Source: Deltaproteobacteria bacterium
Lineage (GTDB): Bacteria > Desulfobacterota > Desulfarculia > Desulfarculales > Desulfarculaceae
NCBI GenBank assembly: GCA_020444165.1
Contig: JAHLLK010000026.1
Coordinates: 1 to 64,000 of the forward strand
Length of the DNA stretch: 64,000 nt
Reading direction: 5' to 3'
Shown piece by piece: positions 25,616 to 34,947 of this stretch. The position numbers and the translations under genes were made by a program. A model generated the notes under the pieces. It was not told the origin of the DNA and did no database searches. It saw only the letters and a list, made by a program, of their open reading frames with translations. Each line of letters begins with the position of its first letter. Positions within the stretch are counted from its first letter, which is position 1.

Positions 25616-26065
25616 ATGGCGGAGATAAACCTAACTCAAACGGAGGCCGATGCACTAATTGTGATGGAGAAGCATCGGGTCGACACGAATCGCTACGCTT
25701 TTCCGATGATGGGGCAGAAAGTCAGTATGCCGCTGCTGTCGGCGGACAAGCGCGAACAATTCATGCTGGACATCTACCGTGGCCAAATCGACCTACTGCG
25801 GGGAAACTATCAGAACCGTGCCAGACAAGTGGTGGTGCTGGTGAGGCTGGACTTTGGCGGGTCGCCCCACCGCAACCCGGACGATGAGGAAATACCATGT
25901 CCACACCTGCACTTATATCGTGAGGGATACGGGGACAAATGGGCAATGCCCATTCCGGTGGAGCATTTTTCAGACATTAATGACAGGTGGGACACGCTGG
26001 AAGATTTTATGAAATACTGTAATATCACTCAGCCACCGATTATCGAGCGAGGCTTGTTTTCATGA
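25616..26065 (+). CDS. DUF6978-like protein of a two-gene cassette
   Basis: The protein has 149 residues; the ATG at 25616 has AAGGGGGGTG in front. There is no signal peptide or membrane segment. The sequence begins [18 protein letters not shown] and contains [33 protein letters not shown] and [13 protein letters not shown], features I associate with the DUF6978 family, which often precedes DUF1828 genes. The next gene starts inside its last codons (four-base ATGA overlap). A/T content is visibly higher than in the surrounding genes, so the pair was probably acquired. Function unknown; a toxin-antitoxin or defence role is a guess. Confidence 0.68.
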   Translation: MAEINLTQTEADALIVMEKHRVDTNRYAFPMMGQKVSMPLLSADKREQFMLDIYRGQIDLLRGNYQNRARQVVVLVRLDFGGSPHRNPDDEEIPCPHLHLYREGYGDKWAMPIPVEHFSDINDRWDTLEDFMKYCNITQPPIIERGLFS

Positions 26066-26826
26066 TCCAGGAAATTCAAACATTATTGGATGATTACCTG
26101 GTTTGGCTGAGGGATAAGACCCATTTCCGCCAGCTTGATCATTGGGTAGAAATTACCACACCGTACCTCGACCGCCATAACGATTATATCCAGATTTATG
26201 CCCGCAAAATTTCTGAGGGATTTCTCCTTTCAGACGATGGGTACACCATAGGGGATTTGGAACAAAGCGGCTGCAAGCTCGACAGCGCAAAACGCCAAGA
26301 CTTGCTGAGGATGTCCCTGAACGGTTTCGGGGTCCAATTAGTGGATAAGCGGCTGGAAGTCCAGGCCACTCGGGACAATTTTGCTTTGCGGAAGCACAAC
26401 CTCGTCCAGGCGATCCTTGCCGTGAACGATTTATTTTATTTGGCGGTCCCTGTGGTTTCTAGCCTATTTTACGAGGATGTGGAGTCATGGTTGGACCAAA
26501 ACGACATCCGCTATTCACCGAGGGTGAAATTTACTGGAAAAAGCGGTTACGATCATCTGTTTGATTTCATAATCCCAAAGTCTCGCCGCCAACCGGAACG
26601 CATTTTACAGACGATCAACCGACCGAGCCGTGACACCGCCCAAGCTGTAGCCTTCGCGTGGATTGACACCAGGGAGGTGCGCTTGCCCAATTCCAAGGCG
26701 TACGCCATATTAAACGATTCAGAGCAGATAATCCACCCAGCGGTACCCGGGGCATTGCGCAACTATGGTGTCCAACCCATCTTGTGGTCGAAACGTGAGG
26801 ATGCAGTATCGGAATTGGCGGCGTAA
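26062..26826 (+). CDS. DUF1828/DUF1829 protein of a two-gene cassette
   Basis: The 254-residue protein has an N-terminal DUF1828 domain (about 1-115: [20 protein letters not shown], then [28 protein letters not shown]) and a C-terminal DUF1829 domain (about 145-245: [20 protein letters not shown], then [13 protein letters not shown]). Both are of unknown function and recur in phage-like or accessory regions. It is coupled to the preceding gene by an ATGA overlap and shares its lower G+C. No transposase or integrase is visible nearby, but a degraded family A element follows. Confidence 0.78.
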   Translation: MIQEIQTLLDDYLVWLRDKTHFRQLDHWVEITTPYLDRHNDYIQIYARKISEGFLLSDDGYTIGDLEQSGCKLDSAKRQDLLRMSLNGFGVQLVDKRLEVQATRDNFALRKHNLVQAILAVNDLFYLAVPVVSSLFYEDVESWLDQNDIRYSPRVKFTGKSGYDHLFDFIIPKSRRQPERILQTINRPSRDTAQAVAFAWIDTREVRLPNSKAYAILNDSEQIIHPAVPGALRNYGVQPILWSKREDAVSELAA

Positions 26827-26876
26827 AACTTAAAACTCTCACCTCAGCGCCTGCTCGGTTGTTTTCGTAGTTATTT

Positions 26877-27035
26877 CACTAGTTTGTTGAACAATAGCCT
26901 GGCAAGCGTGCCACAGATGGCGCGTTAACCTGTCTGGTTTATGAATAGTAAGCTCTGACAAAGTTGGCGAGACCGCGCTTTTATCCGTTTGGCAAAAAGC
27001 AGTTCACACGGCCGTTTTCAACGCCCTGTGTGGCC
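26877..27035. repeat. Family A MITE-like element, copy 4 (degenerate)
   Basis: The order of blocks matches copy 1 (CTAGTTTGTTGAACAATAGCC, simplified; then GCCACAGATGGCGCG, a remnant of the CCACGC-loop hairpin, and GGCCGTTTTCAACGCC), but none of the stems is perfect any more. It fills most of the 320 bases between the DUF1828 gene and the YitT gene together with family C copy 2. Confidence 0.55.
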
Positions 27036-27060
27036 GCCGCCCCCATATGCTTTTCCTTTA

Positions 27061-27131
27061 GGAAGGGGGTGTGGGGGAAACCCTTTCCTTTTGGCTTCAA
27101 AAGGAAAGGGTTTCCCCCACATTCTTCCCTC
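27061..27131 (-). repeat. Family C long-hairpin repeat, copy 2
   Basis: A 22-bp perfect stem (27071-27092 with 27099-27120) with a 6-base loop GGCTTC. The ATTCTTCCC arm faces the stop of the YitT gene 18 bases away. Stem composition differs from other copies while still pairing perfectly, which is compensatory change. Confidence 0.8.
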
Positions 27132-27148
27132 TCCCTCCCCCTCTCCTC

Positions 27149-28054
27149 CTACCTCACAATCTGATTCCCTATCCGTTGGCCCAGGACTTCGGTGGTTTCG
27201 CTGATGACCACGATGGCGTTGGGGTCCAGGGTTTTGACGATTTGTTTGAGGCGGTTTATTTCGCGGAAGGTGACGATGGCGTAGATGATGCGTTTTTCCT
27301 GGTGGGTGTAGGCGCCTTCGGCGGGGACGAGGGTGGCGCCGCTGATGCGGCGCACCAGTTCCTCGGAGATTTGGGACCAGCAGGAGGTGATGATGAACAC
27401 GGCCTTGCGTTTGGAGAGGCCGGAGACCACCAGGTTCACGATGCGGGAGTTCACGTAGAGGAAGATGAGGGTGTAGAGCACGCGTTCCAGGGGGAAGAGG
27501 AAGGCGCCGGCCAGCATGACCAGGGCGTCGGCGGCCAGGTAGGTGTTGCCCAGGCGGAGGGAGAATTTCTCCAGGAAGATGACCGAGAGGATGTCCATGC
27601 CGCCGGCCGAGCCCATGGAGCGCAGGATGAGCCCGCCGCCGACTCCGTTGATGAGGCCGGCCAGGATGGCGGCGGCCAGGAGGTCGTTCAGGGGCAGGGT
27701 GAAGTTGACCAGTTGCAGGAGGCCGGTGGTGAGCGCCGCGCCCACCAGGCTGTAGAGGAAGAAGCGGCGGCTGACGAATTTGGCGCCCAGGAGGAACACG
27801 GGGATGTTGAGCGCGAAGTAGACCAGGGACACCGGCAGGGCGGGGACCAGGTAGTGGGCGATGAGGGAGACGCCGGTGAAGCCGGAGGAGAGGAAGCCGT
27901 GGGGCAGGAGTACGGCCTTGATGGCCACGGCCAAAAACAGGCTGCCCAGGGTGAGGAGCGCCAGGGTCCGGAGGATTTGCAGGGGTTCGCCCAGCACGCG
28001 GCGCAGGCGGTTGGGTGGTTCCGGGGGAGAATGGCGGCACTCATTGGCGGTCAT
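27149..28054 (-). CDS. YitT-family membrane protein
   Basis: The protein has 301 residues, the usual YitT length. About six hydrophobic helices span residues 28-200 (TLALLTLGSLFLAVAIKAVL, FTGVSLIAHYL, VYFALNIPVFLLG). The characteristic segment GVGGGLILRSMGSAGGMDIL follows helix 4. The C-terminal DUF2179 domain (about 210-295) contains AVFIITSCWSQISEELV and YAIVTFREINRLK. The proteins are thought to be transporters, but the substrate is unknown. Family C repeats lie on both sides of the gene. Confidence 0.88.
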   Translation of the reverse strand: MTANECRHSPPEPPNRLRRVLGEPLQILRTLALLTLGSLFLAVAIKAVLLPHGFLSSGFTGVSLIAHYLVPALPVSLVYFALNIPVFLLGAKFVSRRFFLYSLVGAALTTGLLQLVNFTLPLNDLLAAAILAGLINGVGGGLILRSMGSAGGMDILSVIFLEKFSLRLGNTYLAADALVMLAGAFLFPLERVLYTLIFLYVNSRIVNLVVSGLSKRKAVFIITSCWSQISEELVRRISGATLVPAEGAYTHQEKRIIYAIVTFREINRLKQIVKTLDPNAIVVISETTEVLGQRIGNQIVR

Positions 28055-28156
28055 GCGATGCCCTTTCCGGCCAGGGAGGCCGTTTTCAGGGTACCTGCCC
28101 CGGGGAAGGGGGGCAACCCCTGGGAGAGCGGACCGGGAGAAGCCAGGAGCCTACAG

Positions 28157-28277
28157 GAAGTTTTTTTGGGGGAGGGGGGTGGGGGGGAACCCGCGGGGTC
28201 CCCGAAAAAGCGTAGCTTTTTGGGGGTGCAGTCCCCTTTTTTTTCGGAAAAAAGGGGCTGCACTCCACATTCTTTCT
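28157..28277 (-). repeat. Family C repeat, copy 3 (long form)
   Basis: The long form of the repeat. An inner hairpin (CCCGAAAAAGC-GTA-GCTTTTTGGG) is followed by a second stem (GCAGTCCCC...GGGGCTGC). The CCACATTCTTTC arm faces the stop of the hybrid kinase 17 bases away; the GTTTTTTTGGGGG arm faces the start of the YitT gene. Confidence 0.8.
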
Positions 28278-28293
28278 TTTCTCCGACGGATTC

Positions 28294-31200
28294 CTAGACT
28301 TCGGCCAGGGAGCGGACCTCGGCTTCCAGCGAGGTGAGCATGGCCCGCAGGCGGTCATACAGGGCTTGGGCGGCGTCCACTTCGCCCCGGCGGCCCAGCT
28401 TCTCGATCTGGAGGCACAGGTCGTGGGGTTCCTGGGCGCTGAAGATGCCGAGCGAGCCTTTCAGGGTGTGGGCGGCGCGCCACAGGGCCTCGGGGTCGCC
28501 GGCGGCCAGGGCCTCGCCCAGGGCGGCGGCCTGCCGGGGCAGCTCCTCCAGGAACACCTGGGCCAGGCTGGCCACCAGGGCCGGATCGCCGCCCATCTTG
28601 CAGAGCAGGGTTTGGCGGTTCAGGTAGACACAGGAGGGAGCCGGGGCGGGCGGCGGGGCCGCCGGCGCCGGGGGCAGGGCGCGGCGGGCCAGGTCCTCCA
28701 CCGTGTCCCACAGGACGGCGGGCTCCACCGGCTTGGCCAGGTAGGCGTCCATGCCGGCTTCCAGGCAGCGCTCCCGGTCACCCCGGGAGGAGTGGGCGGT
28801 CATGGCCACGATGGGCAGCCGCCGGGCGCCGCCTTTTTCCTGCCGGCGGATGCGGCGGGTGGCCTCCAGCCCGTCCATGACCGGCATCTGCACGTCCATG
28901 AGGAGCAAGTCGAAATCCCCCGTGGCCAGGGCGTCGAGGGCAATCTGGCCGTTTTCCGCCACGGTGACCCGGTGGCCCCGTTTTTCCAGGATGGTCACGG
29001 CCAGCTTCTGGTTGATGAGGTTGTCCTCGGCCAGAAGCACGTGGAGCGGCGCGGCGACGGCCGCTGGGGCGGCCGGGGCCGGGGCGGGGGCCACGGGTGG
29101 TCCTGCGGCCAGCACGGCCTGCACCGCGTCCCAAAGCTCGTCCGGGCCCACGGGCTTGGCCAGGGTGGCCTGGGGGTTGGCCGCGGCCAGCTGCTCGGCC
29201 GGGGGCAACAGGCCCGAGGAGAGGATGATCAAGGGCAGGCCGGCCCCGCCCGGCGCGGCCCGCAACCGCTCGGCGCAGGCCAGCCCGTCCACCTGGGGCA
29301 TCTGCTGGTCCATGAGCACCAGAGCGACGGCGCGGCCCTGGGTGGTCAGCTCGGCCAGGGCGGTCTGGGCCTCGTCGCAGGAGGCGGCCTCGCAGCTGGC
29401 CATGCCCCAGGAGGCCAGGGCCCGGGTGAGGATGAGGCGGTTGGTCGCGTGGTCATCCACCACCAGGGCGGTGAGGCCGGCCAGGTCACGGGCCGGGGGC
29501 GGGCTCGCGGCCTCGGTCTCGCCGGGAGCCAGGGCAAAGTCGGCCTGGAAGCTGAACACACTCCCCTGGCCGGGCTGGCTGTTCAGGCGGAGCTGGCCGC
29601 CCATGAGCCGCACCAGCTGGCTGGCGATGCCCAGGCCCAGGCCGGTGCCGCCGTAGGTGCGGGTGGCGGAAGCGTCCACCTGGGTGAAGATCCCGAACAC
29701 CTCCCCTTGGCGCTCCAGGGGAATGCCGATGCCCGTGTCGGTCACGGTGAAGGCCAGGCGGGCCTGGCTTTCCGTGCGGCGCACCAGGCCCACCCTCACC
29801 ACCACCTCACCGTGCTCGGTGAACTTGATGGCGTTGGACACCAGGTTCAGGATCACCTGGCCCAGGCGCGGCGCATCGCCCCGGAGCCGCTGCGGCGCCT
29901 CGGGCGCCAGGTCATAGATCAGTTCCAGGCCCTTGTCGTGGGCGCGACCGGCCAGGGTCTTCATCAGTTCGCCCAGGGTGGCGGCCAGGTCAAAGGGGAG
30001 GTTGGCCAGCTCCAGGCGGCCGGTCTCCATGCGGGAGAGGTCCAGGATGTCGTTCAACAGGCCCAAGAGGGTGCGGGCCGAGGTCTGGACCAGGTTCAGG
30101 TATCCCCGCTGCTCGGCATTGAGTCCGGTGTCCAGGGTCAGGCTGGTCATGCCCAGGACGGCGTTCATGGGGGTGCGGATCTCGTGGCTGATGTTGGCCA
30201 GGAACTCGCTCTTGGCCCGGCTGGCGGCCTCGGCCGCCTCCTTGGCCTGGCGGAGGTTCTCCTGGGTGCCCTCGTGCTCGGCGATCTCGGCCAACAGCTG
30301 GACGTTCTTCTCTTGCAGCTGGGCGGTGCGCCGGGCCACGTCCCGCTCCAGGCCCTCCTTGGCCTGGGCCAGGCCGTCCAGGGCTTCGCTCAGGTGGGCC
30401 CGCCGCCGGAGCGCCATGATGCCAAAGGCCAGGTTGTCGGCCAGGCGGGTCAAGAGGGACAGCTCCTCCTGGTCAAAGGCCCCGGCCTGGCCGGAGTAGA
30501 TGGCCAGGGCGCCCAGCACGCCTTCCGGCGTGGCCAGAGGCAGGGCGGCCGCGGCGCGGTAGCCCCGCTGGGTGGCTTCCTCCCACCAGGGCACAAAATC
30601 CGTCTCGCCGGCGAGGTCCTGCACGGCGACCACCCGGCGCTCCAAAATGGCGCGCCCCGTGGGACCCCGGCCGCGGGGGTGGTCGGGGTCCCAACGCAGG
30701 TCCAGGGTGTCCAGATAACCGTGGTCCGCGCCCCACCGGGCCGCGGGGACCACCCGGCGGGCCGGGCCCTCCTCGGCCAGGCCCACCCAAGCCAGGCAAT
30801 AGCCGCCCTGCTCCACCACCAGGCGGCAAATCTCGGCCATGAGGTCTTTCTCGCTCTCGGCCCGCACCAGCTCGCGATCGCAATCCAGGAGCATGGACTG
30901 GGCCCGGTTCAGGGCGGTCAGGCGCTCCATGGCCTTTTGGCGGTCGTGCATCTCCTGGTTCAGCCGCTGGTTGGATTCCTGCAAGCTGGAGGTGCGGCTG
31001 GTCACCAACTCCTCCAGGTGGCCCTGCTGCTCCTGGAGGGCGGCCAGCGCCCATTCCCGTTCGCGGCCGCGCCGGTCCAGGCGGTCCAGGCCCCACCAGA
31101 CGCCCCCCAAACCCAGGAGCCAGACCAGGAGATGGGACAGGGCCAGGGTGGCCTGCTCGCCCCGCACCACCGCGTGGAAGGGCTCCAAAGGCACGGTCAC

Positions 31201-31806
31201 GCTGAGCCCGCCGCGCACATCGCCCAGGCTATAGCCCTGATCCGCGTGACACTTGAGGCAGGCCTTTTCGATGAGGAAAGGCCGCATCAGCCGCAGGGCG
31301 GCCCGGCCTTCCATCTCTTTCACTTCGTTTATGTCGGCCAGTTGGCCTTGCTCGAAACATTGGAGGGCCGCCTCTTCCCAGGCGTCGGCCCGGTTCTCGG
31401 GACGGATGGGCCGGCGGCTGGTCAGATGAATGCCGATGCCGGTGGTCTTTCTTTCGATCTCGCCCACCTGGCGGGTCATGTAGGCCGGGTTGATCAGGGT
31501 CAGGACCCGGCCCCGGCTGTCGGTGATGTCGCGTTGCGGCACGGTGAGATGGGGGTTGGGCAGGGTGGTTTCGGACACCGGCACGTACACCCCGCCGTGA
31601 GCGGCGTTCCAGGCCCGGTAAATCAGGTCCTTGGCGAGGTCGGCCTGGGCCTGGGTCAGGGCCAGCTCGGCCACGGTCTGGCGGATGATGTACCAGTTGT
31701 AGGTGAAGGAAAGAGCCAGAAGCAGGGTCCAAACCCCCGCAACCAGGGAAAAATTGCGGTGAAAAGCCTTTTTTGCCGGCAGATCGGAATGGGAAGCGGG
31801 GGGCAT
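28294..31806 (-). CDS. Haem-c sensor hybrid histidine kinase with two receivers and HPt
   Basis: The protein has 1170 residues. Its order is helix 1 (about 20-40); a periplasmic Tll0287-like/DUF3365 domain with a CxxCH haem-c motif at 183-187 (CLKCH); helix 2 (about 222-242); coiled coil; GAF (about 300-455); coiled coil; HisKA (SHEIRTPMN); HATPase (NLVSNAIKF, DTGIGI, GTGLGLGIAS); receiver 1 (LMDQQMP); receiver 2 (LMDVQMP); and an HPt domain (AAHTLKGSLG). All phosphoacceptors (His, Asp, Asp, His) are present. It should sense redox state or a small gas with the haem. No DNA-binding output is encoded beside it, so the phosphate is probably passed to a distant regulator. Confidence 0.93.
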   Translation of the reverse strand: MPPASHSDLPAKKAFHRNFSLVAGVWTLLLALSFTYNWYIIRQTVAELALTQAQADLAKDLIYRAWNAAHGGVYVPVSETTLPNPHLTVPQRDITDSRGRVLTLINPAYMTRQVGEIERKTTGIGIHLTSRRPIRPENRADAWEEAALQCFEQGQLADINEVKEMEGRAALRLMRPFLIEKACLKCHADQGYSLGDVRGGLSVTVPLEPFHAVVRGEQATLALSHLLVWLLGLGGVWWGLDRLDRRGREREWALAALQEQQGHLEELVTSRTSSLQESNQRLNQEMHDRQKAMERLTALNRAQSMLLDCDRELVRAESEKDLMAEICRLVVEQGGYCLAWVGLAEEGPARRVVPAARWGADHGYLDTLDLRWDPDHPRGRGPTGRAILERRVVAVQDLAGETDFVPWWEEATQRGYRAAAALPLATPEGVLGALAIYSGQAGAFDQEELSLLTRLADNLAFGIMALRRRAHLSEALDGLAQAKEGLERDVARRTAQLQEKNVQLLAEIAEHEGTQENLRQAKEAAEAASRAKSEFLANISHEIRTPMNAVLGMTSLTLDTGLNAEQRGYLNLVQTSARTLLGLLNDILDLSRMETGRLELANLPFDLAATLGELMKTLAGRAHDKGLELIYDLAPEAPQRLRGDAPRLGQVILNLVSNAIKFTEHGEVVVRVGLVRRTESQARLAFTVTDTGIGIPLERQGEVFGIFTQVDASATRTYGGTGLGLGIASQLVRLMGGQLRLNSQPGQGSVFSFQADFALAPGETEAASPPPARDLAGLTALVVDDHATNRLILTRALASWGMASCEAASCDEAQTALAELTTQGRAVALVLMDQQMPQVDGLACAERLRAAPGGAGLPLIILSSGLLPPAEQLAAANPQATLAKPVGPDELWDAVQAVLAAGPPVAPAPAPAAPAAVAAPLHVLLAEDNLINQKLAVTILEKRGHRVTVAENGQIALDALATGDFDLLLMDVQMPVMDGLEATRRIRRQEKGGARRLPIVAMTAHSSRGDRERCLEAGMDAYLAKPVEPAVLWDTVEDLARRALPPAPAAPPPAPAPSCVYLNRQTLLCKMGGDPALVASLAQVFLEELPRQAAALGEALAAGDPEALWRAAHTLKGSLGIFSAQEPHDLCLQIEKLGRRGEVDAAQALYDRLRAMLTSLEAEVRSLAEV

Positions 31807-32042
31807 AACTTCATCTTTGGTGGAAAAAGGCCGGGGATACCTCCGCCGGGCTGATGGAAAACGAGGCGCGTCGCATCCTGTCCGGACAGCGGCCGCAAAA
31901 TCGGGCGGGCCGGCACCGGGCAGGCAGACGGCCAGGGATCGTCTTGGCTTTGATTATAAACCAGGCCCCGGGGGAAGCAAAGTCCGGGAGAAGGTTGGCT
32001 GGCGCAAGGCAGGCCCCTGGCAGGAAAATCCGGCGGGCGGGG

Positions 32043-33191
32043 TCACTCCCCCCGGAAGAGGCGGCCCAGGGCCCGGCCGGAGACCCCCAGGGAGGAGCGG
32101 GCCGCGGCCAGCAGCTCGAGGATGTCGTAAATATTGTCGATCTTGCCGCCCATGATCACGTTGAGCTGGGGCAGGCCGTGGCCGGGCTGGAACAGGATGG
32201 GCCGGCCGTCGTCCACCTCGTTCCTCACCAGCACGGTCTTCACCTCGAACAGGGACCCCGCCTGGCGGGCCCGGGCCAGGGCCGGCAAATAGCGCTGGGC
32301 GTCCTTCTGCATGTAGAGGAAGTTGGAGGCCGGGGGGTTTTGGCGCAGGAGGGCATGGCCGTCCCGGGGCCGGGGGCCGTCGGTCCAGCTGGCGTGGGGG
32401 GTGTAGCGCACGTGGGAGAGGGTGTGCAGCCCCCGGCTGGGGTAGGGCATCACCGAAAAGAACGGCCCGTCCATCACCGTGATCCCCAGGCCGGCCAGCT
32501 CCGGCGGCAGCTCCACCAGGGCCATCTCGGTGATTTCGTGCTTCAGGGGCAACAGCGGCAGGCCCGCCGCGGCCAGGAGCACATTGATGCGCGAGTAGGC
32601 GCAGAGGAACACCAACCCGGCCGGCAGCTCCCGGCCCCCAGCGGTGGTCACGGTGATCCCCTCCCCCGGGCCGGGGGTCAGGTTCACCGCCTCCTCGCCC
32701 AGGCGGATTTCCACGCCCGCGGCTTCCAGGCGCTCCCGCAGGATGTCCCGCAACACCGCGGCGTCAAAGGCCACCTCGCGCACCTTGAACACCGCCTCGA
32801 TCAGCTCCGGGTTGAACAGCCGGGCCAGCTGGGGCGCGGCCGGCGCGATGGGCGCGCCCATCTCCTTGAACATCTTGAAGAAGCGCTCGGCGCTCACCTT
32901 GGAGCCCCGCCGGGCCACGGCGTAGAGCTTGGTGAAGTCGTCCACGATGGCCCGCCGGAAGTCCAGGAGGAAGCGGGGGAAGTTCACCAGGGAGCGGTAG
33001 GCGGTGAGGAAGCTGCGGGGGTAGTGGTAGCCGGTGTGCACCCGGGCCTGGTTCAGGCTGGAGGCCCGGGTGAGGAGGTCGTCCTCTTTTTCCAGCAGCA
33101 CCACCCGGGACAGCCGGCTGGCCAGCACCAGGGCCAGGCAGGCGCCGTAGAACCCCCCGCCGATGACCAGGGCGTCCCGGGGCTCGGCCAT
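32043..33191 (-). CDS. FAD-dependent oxidoreductase (DAO family) of the glycan region
   Basis: The 382-residue protein starts at MAEPRDALVIGGGFYGA, a Rossmann GxGxxG dinucleotide motif followed by the acidic end VVLLEKE. The DAO-type segment RASSLNQARVHTGYHYPRS suggests an amino- or sugar-alcohol-oxidising fold. A second conserved part is LVFLCAYSRIN, and GGKIDNIYDILELL comes near the end. It lies in a minus-strand run with a GT2, a sugar-isomerase-like protein and an epimerase (34-bp gaps or overlaps), so it probably acts on a sugar or a sugar nucleotide. Exact substrate unknown. Confidence 0.72.
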   Translation of the reverse strand: MAEPRDALVIGGGFYGACLALVLASRLSRVVLLEKEDDLLTRASSLNQARVHTGYHYPRSFLTAYRSLVNFPRFLLDFRRAIVDDFTKLYAVARRGSKVSAERFFKMFKEMGAPIAPAAPQLARLFNPELIEAVFKVREVAFDAAVLRDILRERLEAAGVEIRLGEEAVNLTPGPGEGITVTTAGGRELPAGLVFLCAYSRINVLLAAAGLPLLPLKHEITEMALVELPPELAGLGITVMDGPFFSVMPYPSRGLHTLSHVRYTPHASWTDGPRPRDGHALLRQNPPASNFLYMQKDAQRYLPALARARQAGSLFEVKTVLVRNEVDDGRPILFQPGHGLPQLNVIMGGKIDNIYDILELLAAARSSLGVSGRALGRLFRGE

Positions 33192-33193
33192 GC

Positions 33194-34024
33194 TCAGGCT
33201 CCCGGCGGGGCATAGCGCCCCAGGTTGAGGTTCCACAAGACGGCCAACAGGTCGCCGTAGGCCGCCAACGACTTGATCTTGGTGGGGGTGGGGCCGGAGG
33301 CCGGATAGATGCGGGTGGTGGGGATCTGGCTCACGGCCAGCCCCAGTTGGGAGGCCCGGGCCGAGAGATAGGCCAACAGCTCGTACTCCTGGAAAATCTC
33401 CCGGAAGGGCTGCACCGCCGGGTGCAGGAGATAGCGCCGGGAGTAGGCCCGGAAGCCCTGGGTGGTGTCCGAGAGCCAGCGCCCCGCGGCCAGGCTCACG
33501 GCCGGGGCGTGGATCAGGCGGATGGCCAGGGTGCGGATCAGGGGGGTGTTGACTCCCCGGCCGCCGGGCAGAAAGCGCGAGGCCTGGGCGTAGTCCACCC
33601 CGGACAAGAGCGCCGCCACGAAACGGGGGATGGCCTCCACCCCGTCCTTGCCGTTGCCGTCGATGGTCACCACCCCCTGGTAGCCTTCTTGGAGGGCATA
33701 GGCGTAGCCCATGCGGAGCTGCGCCCCCAGGCGGCCCTGGTCCCGCTTGATCAGGAGCGCCCGCACGCCGAGCCCGGCCAGCCGCCCCGGCTCCAGGCTG
33801 CCGTCGATGCTGCCGCCGTCGGCCAGGAGCACGTCGGCCAGGTCCATGAGGCCCAGCTCCCGCATGCGGGCCAACTGGCCCAGGATCTTTTCGCCCTCGT
33901 TGATCACCGGGATCACCACGGCGTAAAGGGTCCGGCGCTCCCGGAAGGGGTGGTGCTCCGCCCGGGGCACGGCCCAATCCGGGGGGTAGTCCGGCCGCGG
34001 CCGGCCCGGCAGCTCAGTCGCCAT
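33194..34024 (-). CDS. GT2 family glycosyltransferase
   Basis: The protein has 276 residues from the ATG that overlaps the upstream stop by eleven bases. It has a GT-A fold without membrane helices: YAVVIPVINEGEKI, VLLADGGSIDGS, LLIKRDQGRLGAQLRMGYAYA, and VVTIDGNGKDG in place of the metal-binding DxD. The ending DTTQGFRAYSRRYL matches dolichyl-phosphate mannosyltransferase-like enzymes. It would transfer a sugar from a nucleotide to a lipid carrier or glycan. The FAD oxidoreductase follows two bases later. Confidence 0.82.
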   Translation of the reverse strand: MATELPGRPRPDYPPDWAVPRAEHHPFRERRTLYAVVIPVINEGEKILGQLARMRELGLMDLADVLLADGGSIDGSLEPGRLAGLGVRALLIKRDQGRLGAQLRMGYAYALQEGYQGVVTIDGNGKDGVEAIPRFVAALLSGVDYAQASRFLPGGRGVNTPLIRTLAIRLIHAPAVSLAAGRWLSDTTQGFRAYSRRYLLHPAVQPFREIFQEYELLAYLSARASQLGLAVSQIPTTRIYPASGPTPTKIKSLAAYGDLLAVLWNLNLGRYAPPGA

Positions 34025-34841
34025 AGGTCGCCAGCACCTGGGAGGCCGCGGCGGCCACGGCCCGGGGATTGGGGCCGTCGGGATCGGAGCGCATCTCCAG
34101 GGACACCCAGCCCTGATAGCCGTGTTTGCGCAGGGCCACGGCCAGGCGGGGGTGGTCGGTGTGCTCCGGCCCGCCGGGGCCAAGGGAGACCCGGTTCAGG
34201 AACGGCTCGCTGGCGTGGCAGTGGCGCATCCGGGCGAGCGCCAGGTCCACCGCCGCGTCGTAGTCCTCCCCGTTCATGGTCAGCACCCCGGCGTCCAGGT
34301 TCACCCCGCAGCCGGGATGATCCACCCGGGCGGCCAGGGCCACGGTCTCCCCGGTGTCGGTGAGGAAGTCCGCCCCGTAACCCGGGGCGTTGGGCTCCAG
34401 GCACAGCGCCGCGCCGTGGTCCCAGGCCAGGGCCGCGGCCCGGCGGAAGAAGCCGGCCGCCTGCTCCAAGGCCGCTTCCCAGGGCAATTCACCCCTGAGG
34501 CGGTTCTTGGGCGAGCCGAAGACCAGGGGCCCGGCCCCCAGCCAGCCGGCCAGTTCGGCCACCCGGGCCAGATGGGCCAGAAAGGCCGGGTGGGTGGCCG
34601 GGTCAAAGACCTGGAACTCGGGGTGGCCGAACAACAGGGCCTGGAAAGCCACCACCGCGAAACCCTGGTCGGCCCAGCGGGCGCGCTGCTCCCGGGCCTG
34701 GGCCTGGCTCACCGCGGGAAAGCCGGGAAAGGCCAGGGTGGGGGCCAGCTCCAGGCCGGTGATCCCCAGGCCGGCCAGTTGAGCCAGCACCTCCGGGGCT
34801 TCGTCGGGCCGCCAGGCGATGTTGGATACGGCGATCTGCAA
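34014..34841 (-). CDS. Sugar phosphate isomerase/epimerase-like TIM barrel
   Basis: The 275-residue protein fits the xylose-isomerase-like TIM-barrel family: MQIAVSNIAWRPDE at the start, then LVFGSPKNRLRG, CLEPNAPGYGADF with a Glu metal ligand, GVNLDAGVL with Asp, MRHCHASEP with His, and SLEMRS with Glu. These residues would hold a divalent metal. It is probably an epimerase or isomerase acting on a sugar or keto-acid intermediate of the glycan pathway. It overlaps the downstream GT2 gene by eleven bases. Confidence 0.8.
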   Translation of the reverse strand: MQIAVSNIAWRPDEAPEVLAQLAGLGITGLELAPTLAFPGFPAVSQAQAREQRARWADQGFAVVAFQALLFGHPEFQVFDPATHPAFLAHLARVAELAGWLGAGPLVFGSPKNRLRGELPWEAALEQAAGFFRRAAALAWDHGAALCLEPNAPGYGADFLTDTGETVALAARVDHPGCGVNLDAGVLTMNGEDYDAAVDLALARMRHCHASEPFLNRVSLGPGGPEHTDHPRLAVALRKHGYQGWVSLEMRSDPDGPNPRAVAAAASQVLATYGD

Positions 34842-34947
34842 GAGCAGCTCCTTCCGGGGAGGCGGCGGACGCCACTCCCTCCAAAGCGGAATAGCAAGAC
34901 AACGGGCTGGGCCACCCGCGGACCCCGCCCCGGGGACCGGAAGGCTA

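Noticed and set aside
28366..31854. Very long antisense open frames, here and opposite many other genes (for example 9096-11102, 11811-13913, 35940-38714)
   Set aside because: They are opposite well-recognised proteins and arise from strong third-position G/C bias; their translations are low-complexity (G, A, H, Q, R) and have no domains.
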